This document shows, one piece after another, positions 52,948 to 61,622 of a DNA stretch of 62,087 bases. Positions within the stretch are counted from its first letter, which is position 1; each line of letters starts with the position of its first letter. The notes below the pieces were generated by a model. That model did not search any database and had not been told where the DNA came from. It saw nothing but the letters and a program-made list of their open reading frames with translations. Location of the stretch: the NCBI GenBank assembly GCA_944323445.1, contig CALUSM010000013.1:1-62087 (forward strand), written 5' to 3'. The DNA is from an uncultured Bacteroidales bacterium (GTDB lineage: Bacteria; Bacteroidota; Bacteroidia; Bacteroidales; UBA932). The position numbers were made by a program, and so were the translations under genes.

Positions 52948-54636
52948 TCAATACTCGAAGCTGCTCCCTCCGATGAACTCCCTCATCACGGAGGTCGGCG
53001 GTATGCAGTCTATCTCGTCCGGCGTCAATGGAGTAATGTAGGAGAGGAACTTGAGCAGCCGCACGCTCTCGGAGTAAGCCTCCGACAGGGGCGGGATGCG
53101 CTCGAGCAGGGGCTCGGCATAATAGCGGAGCAGGGGCAGCTCGAAGAGCAGGGCCGAGTTGAACATCGCGTCGGCATTCTCCTGATAGGGAAAAATGTTC
53201 TTCTCCTCTCCGGCGCGGACACTCTTCCAGCGGAGAATGGTGTCCTCGGGGGTGATGCCCCGGGTAAAATTGTCCCGGACCATGCGGCGCAGCAGGCGGT
53301 TGTCCGCCGTCGAGATATAGTTGTTCTCATCCACTGACAGGGAGGTCAGGGCGGAGGCGAAGACGCGGAAAACCTTCTCCCCGTCTATGTGCTTGGTCAG
53401 CTCGGGGTTCAGGGCGTGGATACCCTCCATGATCAGGATATCGCCCTCGCGCATCTGCATCCTGCGGCCGTCGAAGCGGCGGCACCCGTTCACGAAGTCG
53501 TACTTGGGCAGCTCCACCTCCTTACCGTCGAACAGGTCATTGAGCTGGGCTCCGAGGAAGGGCAGGTCGAGGGCATAGATGCTCTCGAAATCGTACTCGC
53601 CGTTAGCGTCCTTAGGAGTCTTGTCCCGGTCCAAGAAGTAATCGTCCATGGCGATGACCAGGGGGCGGAGTCCCAGCACCCGGCACTGCATGGCTATGCG
53701 CTTGGAGGTAGTGGTCTTGCCGCTGCTCGACGGACCGGCGATCAGCACCAGCTTGACCGTATCCCGCCTGTCGTAGATGCGGTCGGCTATCTGCGCGTAC
53801 TTGCGCTCGTGCAGGGCCTCGGCCACGGCTATCAGATCCTTGGCCTCCCCGCGCCTGACGGCCTCGTTGACCGAACCGATACCGTGGGCTCCGAGGATGG
53901 AGCACCAGCGGGAGTTCTCCTTGAAGACGGCACTGAGCTTGTCCTGGTACTTGTAGGGCGAGATTACCGACGGGTCGGAGGCCGAAGGTGACTGGAGGCA
54001 GAAGCCGTCCCCGTAGGGTATCAGATCAAACACGTCTATCTCTCCGGTGCGTTCCAGCAGCGGGCCGTAGAAGGTGTCCGCATAGCTGTCCAGCCAGTAC
54101 ACCGACACGAAGAACTTCTCCATATCGGCCACCAGCGAGGCCTTCTCAGGCCGGCCGTTGTCGCGGAAGAGCCGGGCCGCCTCGTCATTGGTCATCTTCT
54201 TTTTCTCGAAAGGCAGGTCCGCGGCGATTATCTCCGCCATCCGCTTGCGGAGGGCTCCCACCCTGTCCGCTCCTGCCGGTTCGGTGACATATACCCTGTC
54301 TCCGGTATCGCGGCGCAGCTCGCCGTACAGGCCGTTGGGCAGGGTGTAGTCCAGGAAAAGGCTGAGGTCCGGGAACAAGTCCACCGCCGCCTTCTGCAGC
54401 ACGAACGACAGGGAGCGGGAATAGGTTCTGCGTCCGTCCGGATGCGTGCAGTCTATGAACTTGACGGTATGGGACGTATATATCGGGAAGGTCAGTTCCT
54501 TGAGCATGTTGTCCACTAACGCGGCCACCACCGGATATCTGCACCCGGTGTCGATCTTCCGTGCCAGCTCGCCCACCGTCGTTCCGGGAGCGCAGTCGTA
54601 AAAGCCCTGCAGGCTGTCGCAATATACCGTAATCAT
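52948..54636 (-). CDS. TGS-domain nucleoside (uridine) kinase
   Basis: A 562-residue protein of a type common in Bacteroidota. The N-terminus is a TGS-like domain (MITVYCDSLQGFYDCAPGTTVGELARKI), followed by a ThrRS-like middle region (to about 280). The C-terminal kinase has Walker A GPSSSGKT (301-308), then VIAMDDYFLDRDKTP and DFESIYALDLPFL as in uridine kinase/phosphoribulokinase. It should phosphorylate a pyrimidine nucleoside; the role of the TGS part is unknown. One base separates its start from the higA stop. Confidence 0.9.
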   Translation of the reverse strand: MITVYCDSLQGFYDCAPGTTVGELARKIDTGCRYPVVAALVDNMLKELTFPIYTSHTVKFIDCTHPDGRRTYSRSLSFVLQKAAVDLFPDLSLFLDYTLPNGLYGELRRDTGDRVYVTEPAGADRVGALRKRMAEIIAADLPFEKKKMTNDEAARLFRDNGRPEKASLVADMEKFFVSVYWLDSYADTFYGPLLERTGEIDVFDLIPYGDGFCLQSPSASDPSVISPYKYQDKLSAVFKENSRWCSILGAHGIGSVNEAVRRGEAKDLIAVAEALHERKYAQIADRIYDRRDTVKLVLIAGPSSSGKTTTSKRIAMQCRVLGLRPLVIAMDDYFLDRDKTPKDANGEYDFESIYALDLPFLGAQLNDLFDGKEVELPKYDFVNGCRRFDGRRMQMREGDILIMEGIHALNPELTKHIDGEKVFRVFASALTSLSVDENNYISTADNRLLRRMVRDNFTRGITPEDTILRWKSVRAGEEKNIFPYQENADAMFNSALLFELPLLRYYAEPLLERIPPLSEAYSESVRLLKFLSYITPLTPDEIDCIPPTSVMREFIGGSSFEY

Positions 54637-54637
54637 A

Positions 54638-54967
54638 TTACCATAATATTACTTTGCCGGCCAGACCTAAGTCCAATGCCGCCGTTGTGATTCCCAAAGC
54701 CTTAAAGACTCTGCTCATAGTAGGGATTGTTATACTGTATCCGCGCTCCAGACGGGATATCTGTGACTTTTTGACACCTAGGCGCTCACCCAGTTCTTCC
54801 TGCGTAAGATGCTGTTCGAGACGGACCTTTTTTATAGCCTCCCCTATGCGGTAAGCATGCAGCGACTCATCTACGCCTGCCTCAAACTTATCTCTGGCAG
54901 GCGTGCCCTTCTTGCCGTAAAACTCTTCAAGCACATTCTCAAAAGGTGTAAGATTCATATCTGCCAT
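54638..54967 (-). CDS. higA: HigA-like XRE antitoxin
   Basis: A 109-residue DNA-binding antitoxin. A helix-turn-helix lies in the middle: LEQHLTQEELGERLGVKKSQISRLERGYSITIPTMSRVFKALG. It is encoded 3 bases after the RelE-like toxin, the toxin-first order of HigBA modules. It likely binds the 11-bp inverted repeat upstream (55349-55374) to repress the pair. Confidence 0.88.
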   Translation of the reverse strand: MADMNLTPFENVLEEFYGKKGTPARDKFEAGVDESLHAYRIGEAIKKVRLEQHLTQEELGERLGVKKSQISRLERGYSITIPTMSRVFKALGITTAALDLGLAGKVILW

Positions 54968-54970
54968 AAC

Positions 54971-55315
54971 TTATCTATTTTTCATCCTGAAATATTCTTT
55001 TCTTATTGCCTCTGCCCTTGCTATTTCTTTCAAGGGCGTTTTTTGAGTTTTCTTAATTATTCCATGCGTTGCCACAACTACAACCTCATCTTCTGAATCC
55101 CAGAAAGAGAACAACCGATAAGATATTCTTCTGTGCTCAGCCCGAAACTCCCATATCTCAGTATTATGAAGTTTCTTGAAAATCTCTGCATTCTTTTCTC
55201 CTTTGGACGCACGGCTGATATTGCTGTTCATCTTATCCCGCGCCTGTTCCGGTATAGAACGTAAAAATTCCACCGCCGCATCTGTCAACACCACTCTAAA
55301 CACATTAAAATCCAT
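54971..55315 (-). CDS. higB: HigB-like RelE/ParE superfamily toxin
   Basis: A 114-residue toxin of the Gp49/HigB type. Features are VLTDAAVEFLRSIPEQARDKM, IFKKLHNTEIWEFRAEHRRISYRLFSFW and VVVATHGIIKKTQKTPLKEIARAEAIRKEY. By family it cleaves ribosome-bound mRNA. The antitoxin gene follows 3 bases later. A variant -7 box (TATATTCG, 55339-55346 on the minus strand) lies between the operator palindrome and the gene. Confidence 0.9.
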   Translation of the reverse strand: MDFNVFRVVLTDAAVEFLRSIPEQARDKMNSNISRASKGEKNAEIFKKLHNTEIWEFRAEHRRISYRLFSFWDSEDEVVVVATHGIIKKTQKTPLKEIARAEAIRKEYFRMKNR

Positions 55316-55348
55316 AACCGCATTTCTATTTCACAATGCGAATATAGT

Positions 55349-55374
55349 AATAGTTTCGTAATCACGAAACTATT
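55349..55374. promoter_or_regulatory. 11-bp inverted repeat, putative HigA operator
   Basis: AATAGTTTCGT (55349-55359) and ACGAAACTATT (55364-55374) are perfect reverse complements with a 4-base spacer. It lies directly upstream of the higB -7 box and one base from the uvrA stop codon, so it could double as a uvrA terminator, though no T-run follows. Confidence 0.65.
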
Positions 55375-55375
55375 T

Positions 55376-58231
55376 TTAAAATTTCAATAGGGATCTGAGG
55401 TAAGGACCGGTGACCGAGGCAGGGTCGGCGGCGACCTGCTCGGGGGTGCCCTGCGAGACGATGCGGCCTCCGTCGCGGCCCCCTGCCGGGCCCATGTCGA
55501 AGAGGTAGTCCACGGACTTGAGCACGTCCAAGTTGTGTTCGATGATGACGACAGTGTTGCCGCCCTCGGCCAGACGCTGGAGCACGTTCATCAGCACGGC
55601 GATGTCCTCGGAATGCAGGCCGGTGGTCGGCTCGTCGAGGATGTAGAGTGTACGTCCGGTATCCTGCCGGGCCAGCTCGGCCGCTATCTTGACCCTCTGG
55701 TTCTCTCCGCCGCTGAGGGTCAGGGAGGACTGTCCGAGACGGATGTAGCCGAGGCCCACGTCCTCAAGTGTCCTGAGCTTGCGGGCTATCGACGGAACGG
55801 GGGCGAAGAACTCCACGGCCTGGGAGATGGTCATCTCGAGGACATCGTTGATGCTCTTGCCCTTGTACTTGACCGCCAGCACGTCCGGGTTGAACCGCTT
55901 GCCGTGGCACTCCTTGCAGGTGACTGTCACCGAAGGGAGGAAATTCATCTCGATGACCTCCACCCCTGCGCCCTTGCAGGCCTCGCAGCGGCCGCCCTTG
56001 ACATTGAACGAGAACTTATTGGACTTGAAACCGCGGATCTTTGCGTCCGGAGTCTCGGCGAAGAGATTGCGGATGTAGGTGAGCACGCCGGTGTAGGTCG
56101 CGGGGTTGGAGCGCGGGGAGCGGCCCACCGGAGACTGGTCTATCTCCACGAGCTTGTCGATGTTCTCCAGGCCCTCCAGTTCCCGGTACGGCAGGACCTT
56201 GTATTTCGAGCGGTAGAGCCGGTTGCTGATGACCGGCATGAGGGTGTCGTTGATCAGGGAGGACTTGCCGCTGCCGCTGACTCCGCTGATGCCGATGATG
56301 CAGCCGAGCGGGAGGCTGATGTCCACGTCCTTAAGATTATTGCCGGAGGCCCCTCGGAGAGTGATGAATTTCCCGTTGCCCGGACGGCGGTAGGACGGCA
56401 CCTCTATCTGCCGCGTTCCCTTGAGGTACTCGAAGGTAAATCCCCCGTGCGCCTCCCTGTCGATGACCGGCAGAGCTGCCGACAGCCTGAACCCAGGGTC
56501 TAACTTGAGCTGCGGCGGCCCGCTGAAAAGCACCTCGCCGCCCTTCTCTCCCGCGCCCGGACCGATGTCCACGATCCAGTCCGCACTGCGCATCATCTCC
56601 TCGTCGTGCTCCACGACCATGACCGTATTGCCCTCGTCGCGCAGCCGCCTGAGGGAGTTGATGAGTTTTATATTGTCCGACTGATGCAGCCCGATGCTGG
56701 GCTCGTCGAGGATGTACAGCACATTGACCAGCTTGGAGCCTATCTGGGTGGCCAGACGGATGCGCTGGCTCTCCCCGCCGCTGAGCGACATAGTACTGCG
56801 GCTCAGCGAGAGATACGACAGCCCGACATCCACCAGAAAGCCTATCCGCTCCCGGAGTTCCTTGACGATATCGGCGGCCACCGCCTGCCCCCTCGGGTCG
56901 AGTTTGTCCTTCAGACCGCCCACCCAGTCGTAGAGCACGCTCACGTCCATGTCGGAGACCTCCGCTATGTCGAGGCCACCTATCTTGAAGCAGAGCGAGT
57001 CCTTCCTCAGCCGCTTACCGTGACACTCCGGACACACCACCTCGCTCGAATACCTGCTGGCGACGCTGTCATCCTCCTCCTCACCGTCCCCCTCGAACCG
57101 CGAGAGCAGCCCCGGGAAGGTGATCATCTCCGAGAGCCCGCCGCGGGTATCCACCCGGATCAGGTCCTCCGAGCCGTTGAGAATGATGTTCATTGTCTCC
57201 TGAGGAATGTCCCTGATCGGGTCGAAAAGGGAAAAACCGTATTTGCGGGTCACCGCCTCGAGGACCGTGAACACCGCATTGTCCCGCTTCTTGCCGAGAG
57301 GGGCGATGCCGCCGTCCGCAATGGACAGCGAGGGGTCGGGGACTATCTTGGCCATGTCCACCTCCCGGACGGTACCGAGGCCGTTGCACACCGGGCAGGC
57401 GCCCGCCGGGGAGTTGAAGGAAAATGTATGGGGCGCCGGCTCGGGGAAGGATATTCCGCTGTCCGGACAGATAAAATGCTTGCTGAAATGACGGACCTCC
57501 CCCGTCTCAGGGTCGAGAATCATCAGGGAGCCCTTGCCCTGCGTCAGGGCGGAGAGGACCGAGGCGCGGATCCGCTTGCCGTCCTCCTCCTTGGGCACCA
57601 CCCGGTCGATGACCGCCTCTATGAAATGTACCTTGTAGCGGTCCACCCCTGAGGCCATGTCCCCGAGCGGACGGATCTCCCCGTCGATGCGGGCGTAGGA
57701 CAGGCCCTTCTTGAGCAGGCTGTCGAAGAGCTCGCGGTAGTGGCCCTTGCGGCCTTTGACCAGGGGGGCAAGGATGATGCACTTGCGGCCGGCGAACTCC
57801 TTCATGATCAGGTCCACGATGCCGGAGTCGGTGTATTTGACCATCGGCTTTCCGGTTACGGGCGAATAGGCCGTGGAGGCCCTGGCGTAGAGGAGGCGGA
57901 GGAAGTCGGAAATCTCCGTGATGGTGCCGACGGTAGAACGGGGGTTGCGGTTGGTGCTCTTCTGCTCTATGGCGATGGTCGGGCTGAGACCGTCGATGCT
58001 CTCCACCTCCGGCCGCTCCATCACGCCGATGTAGTGCCGGGCGTAGGCGGACAGGGTGTCCATGTAGCGGCGCCGGGCCTCGGCGTATATGGTGTCGAAG
58101 GCCAGCGACGACTTGCCGCTGCCGCTCAGGCCGGTGATGACCACGAGGGCATGCCGCGGTATCCTCAGGGAGATACCCTTGAGGTTGTGGACCGAGGCCT
58201 TGCAGATGTCTATGTAGCCGCTGTCCTGCAT
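55376..58231 (-). CDS. uvrA: Excinuclease ABC subunit A
   Basis: A full-length 951-residue UvrA, the damage-recognition ATPase of nucleotide excision repair. Walker A motifs [12 protein letters not shown] and [13 protein letters not shown] begin the two ABC modules. [14 protein letters not shown] and [14 protein letters not shown] are the signatures, and CxxC zinc motifs are in place. The UvrB-binding domain (between STAYSPVTG and [14 protein letters not shown]) is present, unlike in the shorter UvrA2 at 14795-17290. Two bases separate it from the MBL gene upstream. Confidence 0.96.
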   Translation of the reverse strand: MQDSGYIDICKASVHNLKGISLRIPRHALVVITGLSGSGKSSLAFDTIYAEARRRYMDTLSAYARHYIGVMERPEVESIDGLSPTIAIEQKSTNRNPRSTVGTITEISDFLRLLYARASTAYSPVTGKPMVKYTDSGIVDLIMKEFAGRKCIILAPLVKGRKGHYRELFDSLLKKGLSYARIDGEIRPLGDMASGVDRYKVHFIEAVIDRVVPKEEDGKRIRASVLSALTQGKGSLMILDPETGEVRHFSKHFICPDSGISFPEPAPHTFSFNSPAGACPVCNGLGTVREVDMAKIVPDPSLSIADGGIAPLGKKRDNAVFTVLEAVTRKYGFSLFDPIRDIPQETMNIILNGSEDLIRVDTRGGLSEMITFPGLLSRFEGDGEEEDDSVASRYSSEVVCPECHGKRLRKDSLCFKIGGLDIAEVSDMDVSVLYDWVGGLKDKLDPRGQAVAADIVKELRERIGFLVDVGLSYLSLSRSTMSLSGGESQRIRLATQIGSKLVNVLYILDEPSIGLHQSDNIKLINSLRRLRDEGNTVMVVEHDEEMMRSADWIVDIGPGAGEKGGEVLFSGPPQLKLDPGFRLSAALPVIDREAHGGFTFEYLKGTRQIEVPSYRRPGNGKFITLRGASGNNLKDVDISLPLGCIIGISGVSGSGKSSLINDTLMPVISNRLYRSKYKVLPYRELEGLENIDKLVEIDQSPVGRSPRSNPATYTGVLTYIRNLFAETPDAKIRGFKSNKFSFNVKGGRCEACKGAGVEVIEMNFLPSVTVTCKECHGKRFNPDVLAVKYKGKSINDVLEMTISQAVEFFAPVPSIARKLRTLEDVGLGYIRLGQSSLTLSGGENQRVKIAAELARQDTGRTLYILDEPTTGLHSEDIAVLMNVLQRLAEGGNTVVIIEHNLDVLKSVDYLFDMGPAGGRDGGRIVSQGTPEQVAADPASVTGPYLRSLLKF

Positions 58232-58233
58232 GC

Positions 58234-58908
58234 CTATGCGTTCTGCTGCCGGTCTATCTCCCTTGCAATGATATCTTCCAGGAATGGATTGGTCATCTTC
58301 TCCCGTCCGATGTCGGTGGCGGGACCGTGACCGGGATATACCACTGTATCCACGGGCAGGGGCAGTATCTTGGTGCGGATGCTCTCACTGAGCAGGTCGA
58401 AGTCCCCTCCCGGGAGGTCGGTGCGTCCGATGCTGCCGCAGAAGAGGGTGTCGCCGGTGAAGACGTAACCGCCCTTCTCATCGTAGAAAAGCACCCCGCC
58501 GGCGGTGTGTCCGGGAGAGGCCAGCACCCTGAGCTGTATTGTCCCCACATTGATGATGTCCCCGTCCTTTATGTCGCGGACATTGTCCTCCGAAGGCTGC
58601 CCGAACTCGTAGCCGAAGTAGCTGCCGTAGGAGCTGGAGCGCCTGAGCTGGGGGATGTCGGCCGCCGCGAGGTATGTGGGTATGTTCCACTTCGAGGCCA
58701 CGAAGGCATTGCCCATCACGTGGTCGAAATGGCCGTGGGTCTGGAGTATCATCCGGGGATGCAGATGCTTCTCCTCGATAAACTTCACCAGTCTGTCCTT
58801 CTCCGACTGCTTGATGCAGCCCGGGTCGATTATCGCGCACTCTCCCGCCTCGTCGTAGAGCACGTAGCAGCAGGTGCGCAGGTCGTTGAAATAGAATGTC
58901 TGAATCAT
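58234..58908 (-). CDS. MBL-fold (glyoxalase II-like) metallohydrolase
   Basis: A 224-residue cytoplasmic metallo-beta-lactamase-fold hydrolase. The metal motif is THGHFDHVMG (H58, H60, D62, H63), followed by LASPGHTAGGVLFY and a C-terminal VVYPGHGPATDIGREK. It resembles small glyoxalase II-like thioesterases; the substrate is unknown. A perfect -7 box ends 4 bases before its ATG, suggesting a leaderless mRNA. uvrA follows 2 bases later on the same transcript. Confidence 0.9.
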   Translation of the reverse strand: MIQTFYFNDLRTCCYVLYDEAGECAIIDPGCIKQSEKDRLVKFIEEKHLHPRMILQTHGHFDHVMGNAFVASKWNIPTYLAAADIPQLRRSSSYGSYFGYEFGQPSEDNVRDIKDGDIINVGTIQLRVLASPGHTAGGVLFYDEKGGYVFTGDTLFCGSIGRTDLPGGDFDLLSESIRTKILPLPVDTVVYPGHGPATDIGREKMTNPFLEDIIAREIDRQQNA

Positions 58909-58912
58909 GTAG

Positions 58913-58920
58913 CAAAAATA
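58913..58920 (-). promoter_or_regulatory. -7 box abutting the MBL-uvrA start codon
   Basis: TATTTTTG on the minus strand ends 4 bases before the ATG at 58908. Confidence 0.55.
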
Positions 58921-58951
58921 GCAAGATTTACCGAATCTCGGCTATTTTGAC

Positions 58952-58959
58952 TAAATTTG
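58952..58959 (+). promoter_or_regulatory. -7 promoter box of the second AAA-like/PD-(D/E)XK gene
   Basis: TAAATTTG overlaps the ATG at 58957, so that ATG is not the start. The box ends 27 bases before the ATG at 58987. Confidence 0.6.
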
Positions 58960-58986
58960 AAGTCGGAAACGAAAAGATGCATGACC

Positions 58987-60552
58987 ATGGACACACAGCA
59001 GAGACTCTACCCGGTAGGACGGCAGGACTTCGCCGAGATAAGGACAGAGGGCAACTTCTTGTATATCGACAAGACGGAGTACGTCTACAGAATGACTCAC
59101 TCCAGCGCCAAATTCACCTTCCTGAGCCGCCCGAGGAGGTTCGGCAAGTCGCTCCTCGTGTCCACACTGAAATATTACTTCCAGGGCAGGAAGGAACTGT
59201 TCCAGGGGCTGTCCATAGATGCTTTGGAAAAGAATTGGACTACATATCCGGTGCTGCACTTCGACATGAGCATCGCAAAGCACATGGAGAAAGAGCAGTT
59301 GGAGGCGGCATTGGGCAACCAGCTCTCGTGGCACGAGAAGGAATACGGAATAGTTCCCGAAGATAAAGACTCCAACCTCAGGCTGAAAAATCTGATAGAG
59401 ACCGCTTACAGGAAGACCAGACAGAGGGTTGTTATTCTGATTGACGAATACGACGCACCCCTACTGGATGTGGTGCACGAGGACACTACCCTGCCGGTGC
59501 TCCGCAACGTCATGCGCAACTTCTACAGCCCGCTCAAGGCCTGCGATCCGTATCTCCGCTTCGTCTTCATGACCGGCATCACCAAGTTCTCCCAGCTCAG
59601 CATCTTCAGCGAGCTCAACAACCTGGAGAACATCAGCATGCTGGAGCAGTACGCAGCCGTATGCGGCATCTCCGAGGAAGAGATGCTCACCCAGATGAGT
59701 CCGGACATCGACAGACTGGCCCAGAGGCTGGAGCTCAGCCGCGAGGAAACACTGGACAAGCTGAAATCCAAATACGACGGCTACCACTTCACCTGGCCCT
59801 CCCCCGACATCTACAACCCGTTCAGCCTCCTCAGGGCCTTCGCCAACGCAAAGCTCGACTCCTACTGGTTCGGCAGCGGCACACCGACCTACCTGATAGA
59901 GATGATGAGAAAATTCCACGTCACACCCTCACGCATAGGAGGAAACTCAGCCCCTGCCCCGGCGTTTGATGCCCCGACGGAGAGAATGACGGAGATAACC
60001 CCGCTGCTGTATCAGAGCGGCTACATCACCATCAAGGCATACGACCGGATAATTGACCTCTACACGCTGGATATTCCCAACAACGAGGTGCGCATAGGCC
60101 TGATGCGCTCCCTCCTGCCCTACTATGTCACCCCTCCGTGCACCACCGAGGCTTCAACCACCGTCGCCAGAATATACGGAGCCATCCTGAACGAGGACCT
60201 CGACGGCGCCCTCCGCCTCCTCCAGACCTTCCTCGGCACCGTCCCGTACACCGACAACACCGGTTACGAGGGCCACTGGCAGCAGATGCTCTACATCATC
60301 TTCTCCCTTCTCGGCTACTACGTAGACGTGGAGGTGCGCACCCCGAAAGGCAGGGTGGACATGGTCATGCGCACCGCCACTAAACTTTACTTAGTGGAGC
60401 TGAAGCTCGACGCCGGCGCGGATGCCGCCATGCAGCAGATCGACCTGAAGCAGTATCCCGAACGCTTCGCCCTCTGCGGCCTGCCCGTCGTCAAGGTCGC
60501 AATCGACTTCGACCGGGAGGCACACAACATCTCCGGCTGGAAGATTTCATAG
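58987..60552 (+). CDS. AAA-ATPase-like / PD-(D/E)XK nuclease-fold protein, copy 2
   Basis: A 521-residue paralogue of the protein at 23896-25458, with the same architecture: MDTQQRLYPVG start, P-loop RPRRFGKS, VILIDEYDAPLLDVVHEDT and a C-terminal nuclease fold with GRVDMVM and VELK. I start at ATG 58987, which gives the same N-terminus as the paralogue; ATG 58981 is also possible. DNA identity to copy 1 is high in the middle and C-terminal parts but low around residues 85-135 and 300-400. It is convergent with the second beta-propeller gene, sharing 6 bases. Confidence 0.85.
   Translation: MDTQQRLYPVGRQDFAEIRTEGNFLYIDKTEYVYRMTHSSAKFTFLSRPRRFGKSLLVSTLKYYFQGRKELFQGLSIDALEKNWTTYPVLHFDMSIAKHMEKEQLEAALGNQLSWHEKEYGIVPEDKDSNLRLKNLIETAYRKTRQRVVILIDEYDAPLLDVVHEDTTLPVLRNVMRNFYSPLKACDPYLRFVFMTGITKFSQLSIFSELNNLENISMLEQYAAVCGISEEEMLTQMSPDIDRLAQRLELSREETLDKLKSKYDGYHFTWPSPDIYNPFSLLRAFANAKLDSYWFGSGTPTYLIEMMRKFHVTPSRIGGNSAPAPAFDAPTERMTEITPLLYQSGYITIKAYDRIIDLYTLDIPNNEVRIGLMRSLLPYYVTPPCTTEASTTVARIYGAILNEDLDGALRLLQTFLGTVPYTDNTGYEGHWQQMLYIIFSLLGYYVDVEVRTPKGRVDMVMRTATKLYLVELKLDAGADAAMQQIDLKQYPERFALCGLPVVKVAIDFDREAHNISGWKIS
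59614..59670 (+). repeat. 57-bp exact match to the paralogue at 24520-24576
   Basis: Same orientation and reading frame as the match in copy 1; exact over all 57 bases. Confidence 0.9.
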
Positions 60553-61608
60553 CAGATCATAGCGGTAAAGACGGGCGGCTGCGCAGTCCCCGCCGGCATC
60601 CGCCCAGACATATACGGACTTGCCGTCCGCCGACAGGGAGAGAGTCCTGACCCTGCAGTCCAGTCTGTAGGTGCCGAGAATATTGCCGTCCCAGTCAAAA
60701 CGGAAGATAAAGTCGGAGTCCGGAGAGTCCACGTGACGGTAAGCGGCGAGCACCTGCGAACCGTCGGAGGCCGCACAGGTATAGCGGGCGGCAGGATCTG
60801 CTTTACGGTACACAGATACCACTCCTTCATTTCCTGGAACAAACACATACTCCGGTGCGGAAAAATCAGGCCCGGTCATGATCCTCACCGGCCTGGAGAG
60901 ATCTCCGTCATAAAGCTCGGCCATCGAAGAATTGCCGTCGAAAAAGAACACCCTTCCCCTTTCCGCATCCGCCGCCAGACTTCCCTGAGTCACATTTGTG
61001 GGAAAATACTCCGTTTCCGGCACCGTCCACTGCCAGGAGGTATCCGTAACGGCCAGGCGCGGCTGACGGTTGGAGTGTCCGCTGCTGTCCTCGAAATAAC
61101 GGGGATTAAGCATCAGGATACGGTCGTCGTAACCGGTAAAAGCCTGCGCCACATAGCTGACGGCTGCCGTTGGACGGATGTCCTCAAGCCAGTCCTTCCG
61201 CCGCGCGTCCGGCCCCAGGACGACGAACTGCTTCTTGACTATATCGAAGAGTATGAGGCTGTCTCCGCCCAACGCGCTCTGCATGTAAAAGAACTCCCCG
61301 GCCCCTGAGCCGTAGGGCAGAGCCGTTCCGAGGACAGACCAGTCCTGAATACGGAAGACCTCGAGGATATCCATGCACTCCTTGCCGTCAGCAGTATTCA
61401 GCACTATCGCCAGGCTGTCCCGCCAGACGTACACCGAGGATTCAAAGCCGTCGGGGACATATTCCAAGGCCCGTGGAGAAAGCCGCACGGCATTTTCAAG
61501 AAGGTCGTTTTCAAGCACATCGCTGACAGCCTGCGCCCGGCAGGATACCGCCGCGCAGAACGGGATAAGCGACAGCAGAATGGAGAAAATTGGTTTCAGT
61601 GTTTTCAT
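60547..61608 (-). CDS. 6-bladed beta-propeller exported protein
   Basis: A 353-residue protein with a signal region (1-28; Cys23 in AVSC could be lipidated, or signal peptidase I may cut after RAQA). The rest shows repeated propeller-type strands (SLILFDIVKKQFVVLGPD, VFFFDGNSSMAELYDGD, FIFRFDWDGNILGTYRLD, SVYVWADAGGD), with the same general plan as the lipoprotein at 21002-22057, though no long identity is visible. It follows a TonB-dependent receptor by 14 bases, so the pair may bind a shared ligand. Confidence 0.77.
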   Translation of the reverse strand: MKTLKPIFSILLSLIPFCAAVSCRAQAVSDVLENDLLENAVRLSPRALEYVPDGFESSVYVWRDSLAIVLNTADGKECMDILEVFRIQDWSVLGTALPYGSGAGEFFYMQSALGGDSLILFDIVKKQFVVLGPDARRKDWLEDIRPTAAVSYVAQAFTGYDDRILMLNPRYFEDSSGHSNRQPRLAVTDTSWQWTVPETEYFPTNVTQGSLAADAERGRVFFFDGNSSMAELYDGDLSRPVRIMTGPDFSAPEYVFVPGNEGVVSVYRKADPAARYTCAASDGSQVLAAYRHVDSPDSDFIFRFDWDGNILGTYRLDCRVRTLSLSADGKSVYVWADAGGDCAAARLYRYDLL

Positions 61609-61622
61609 GTCATTATGGTATT

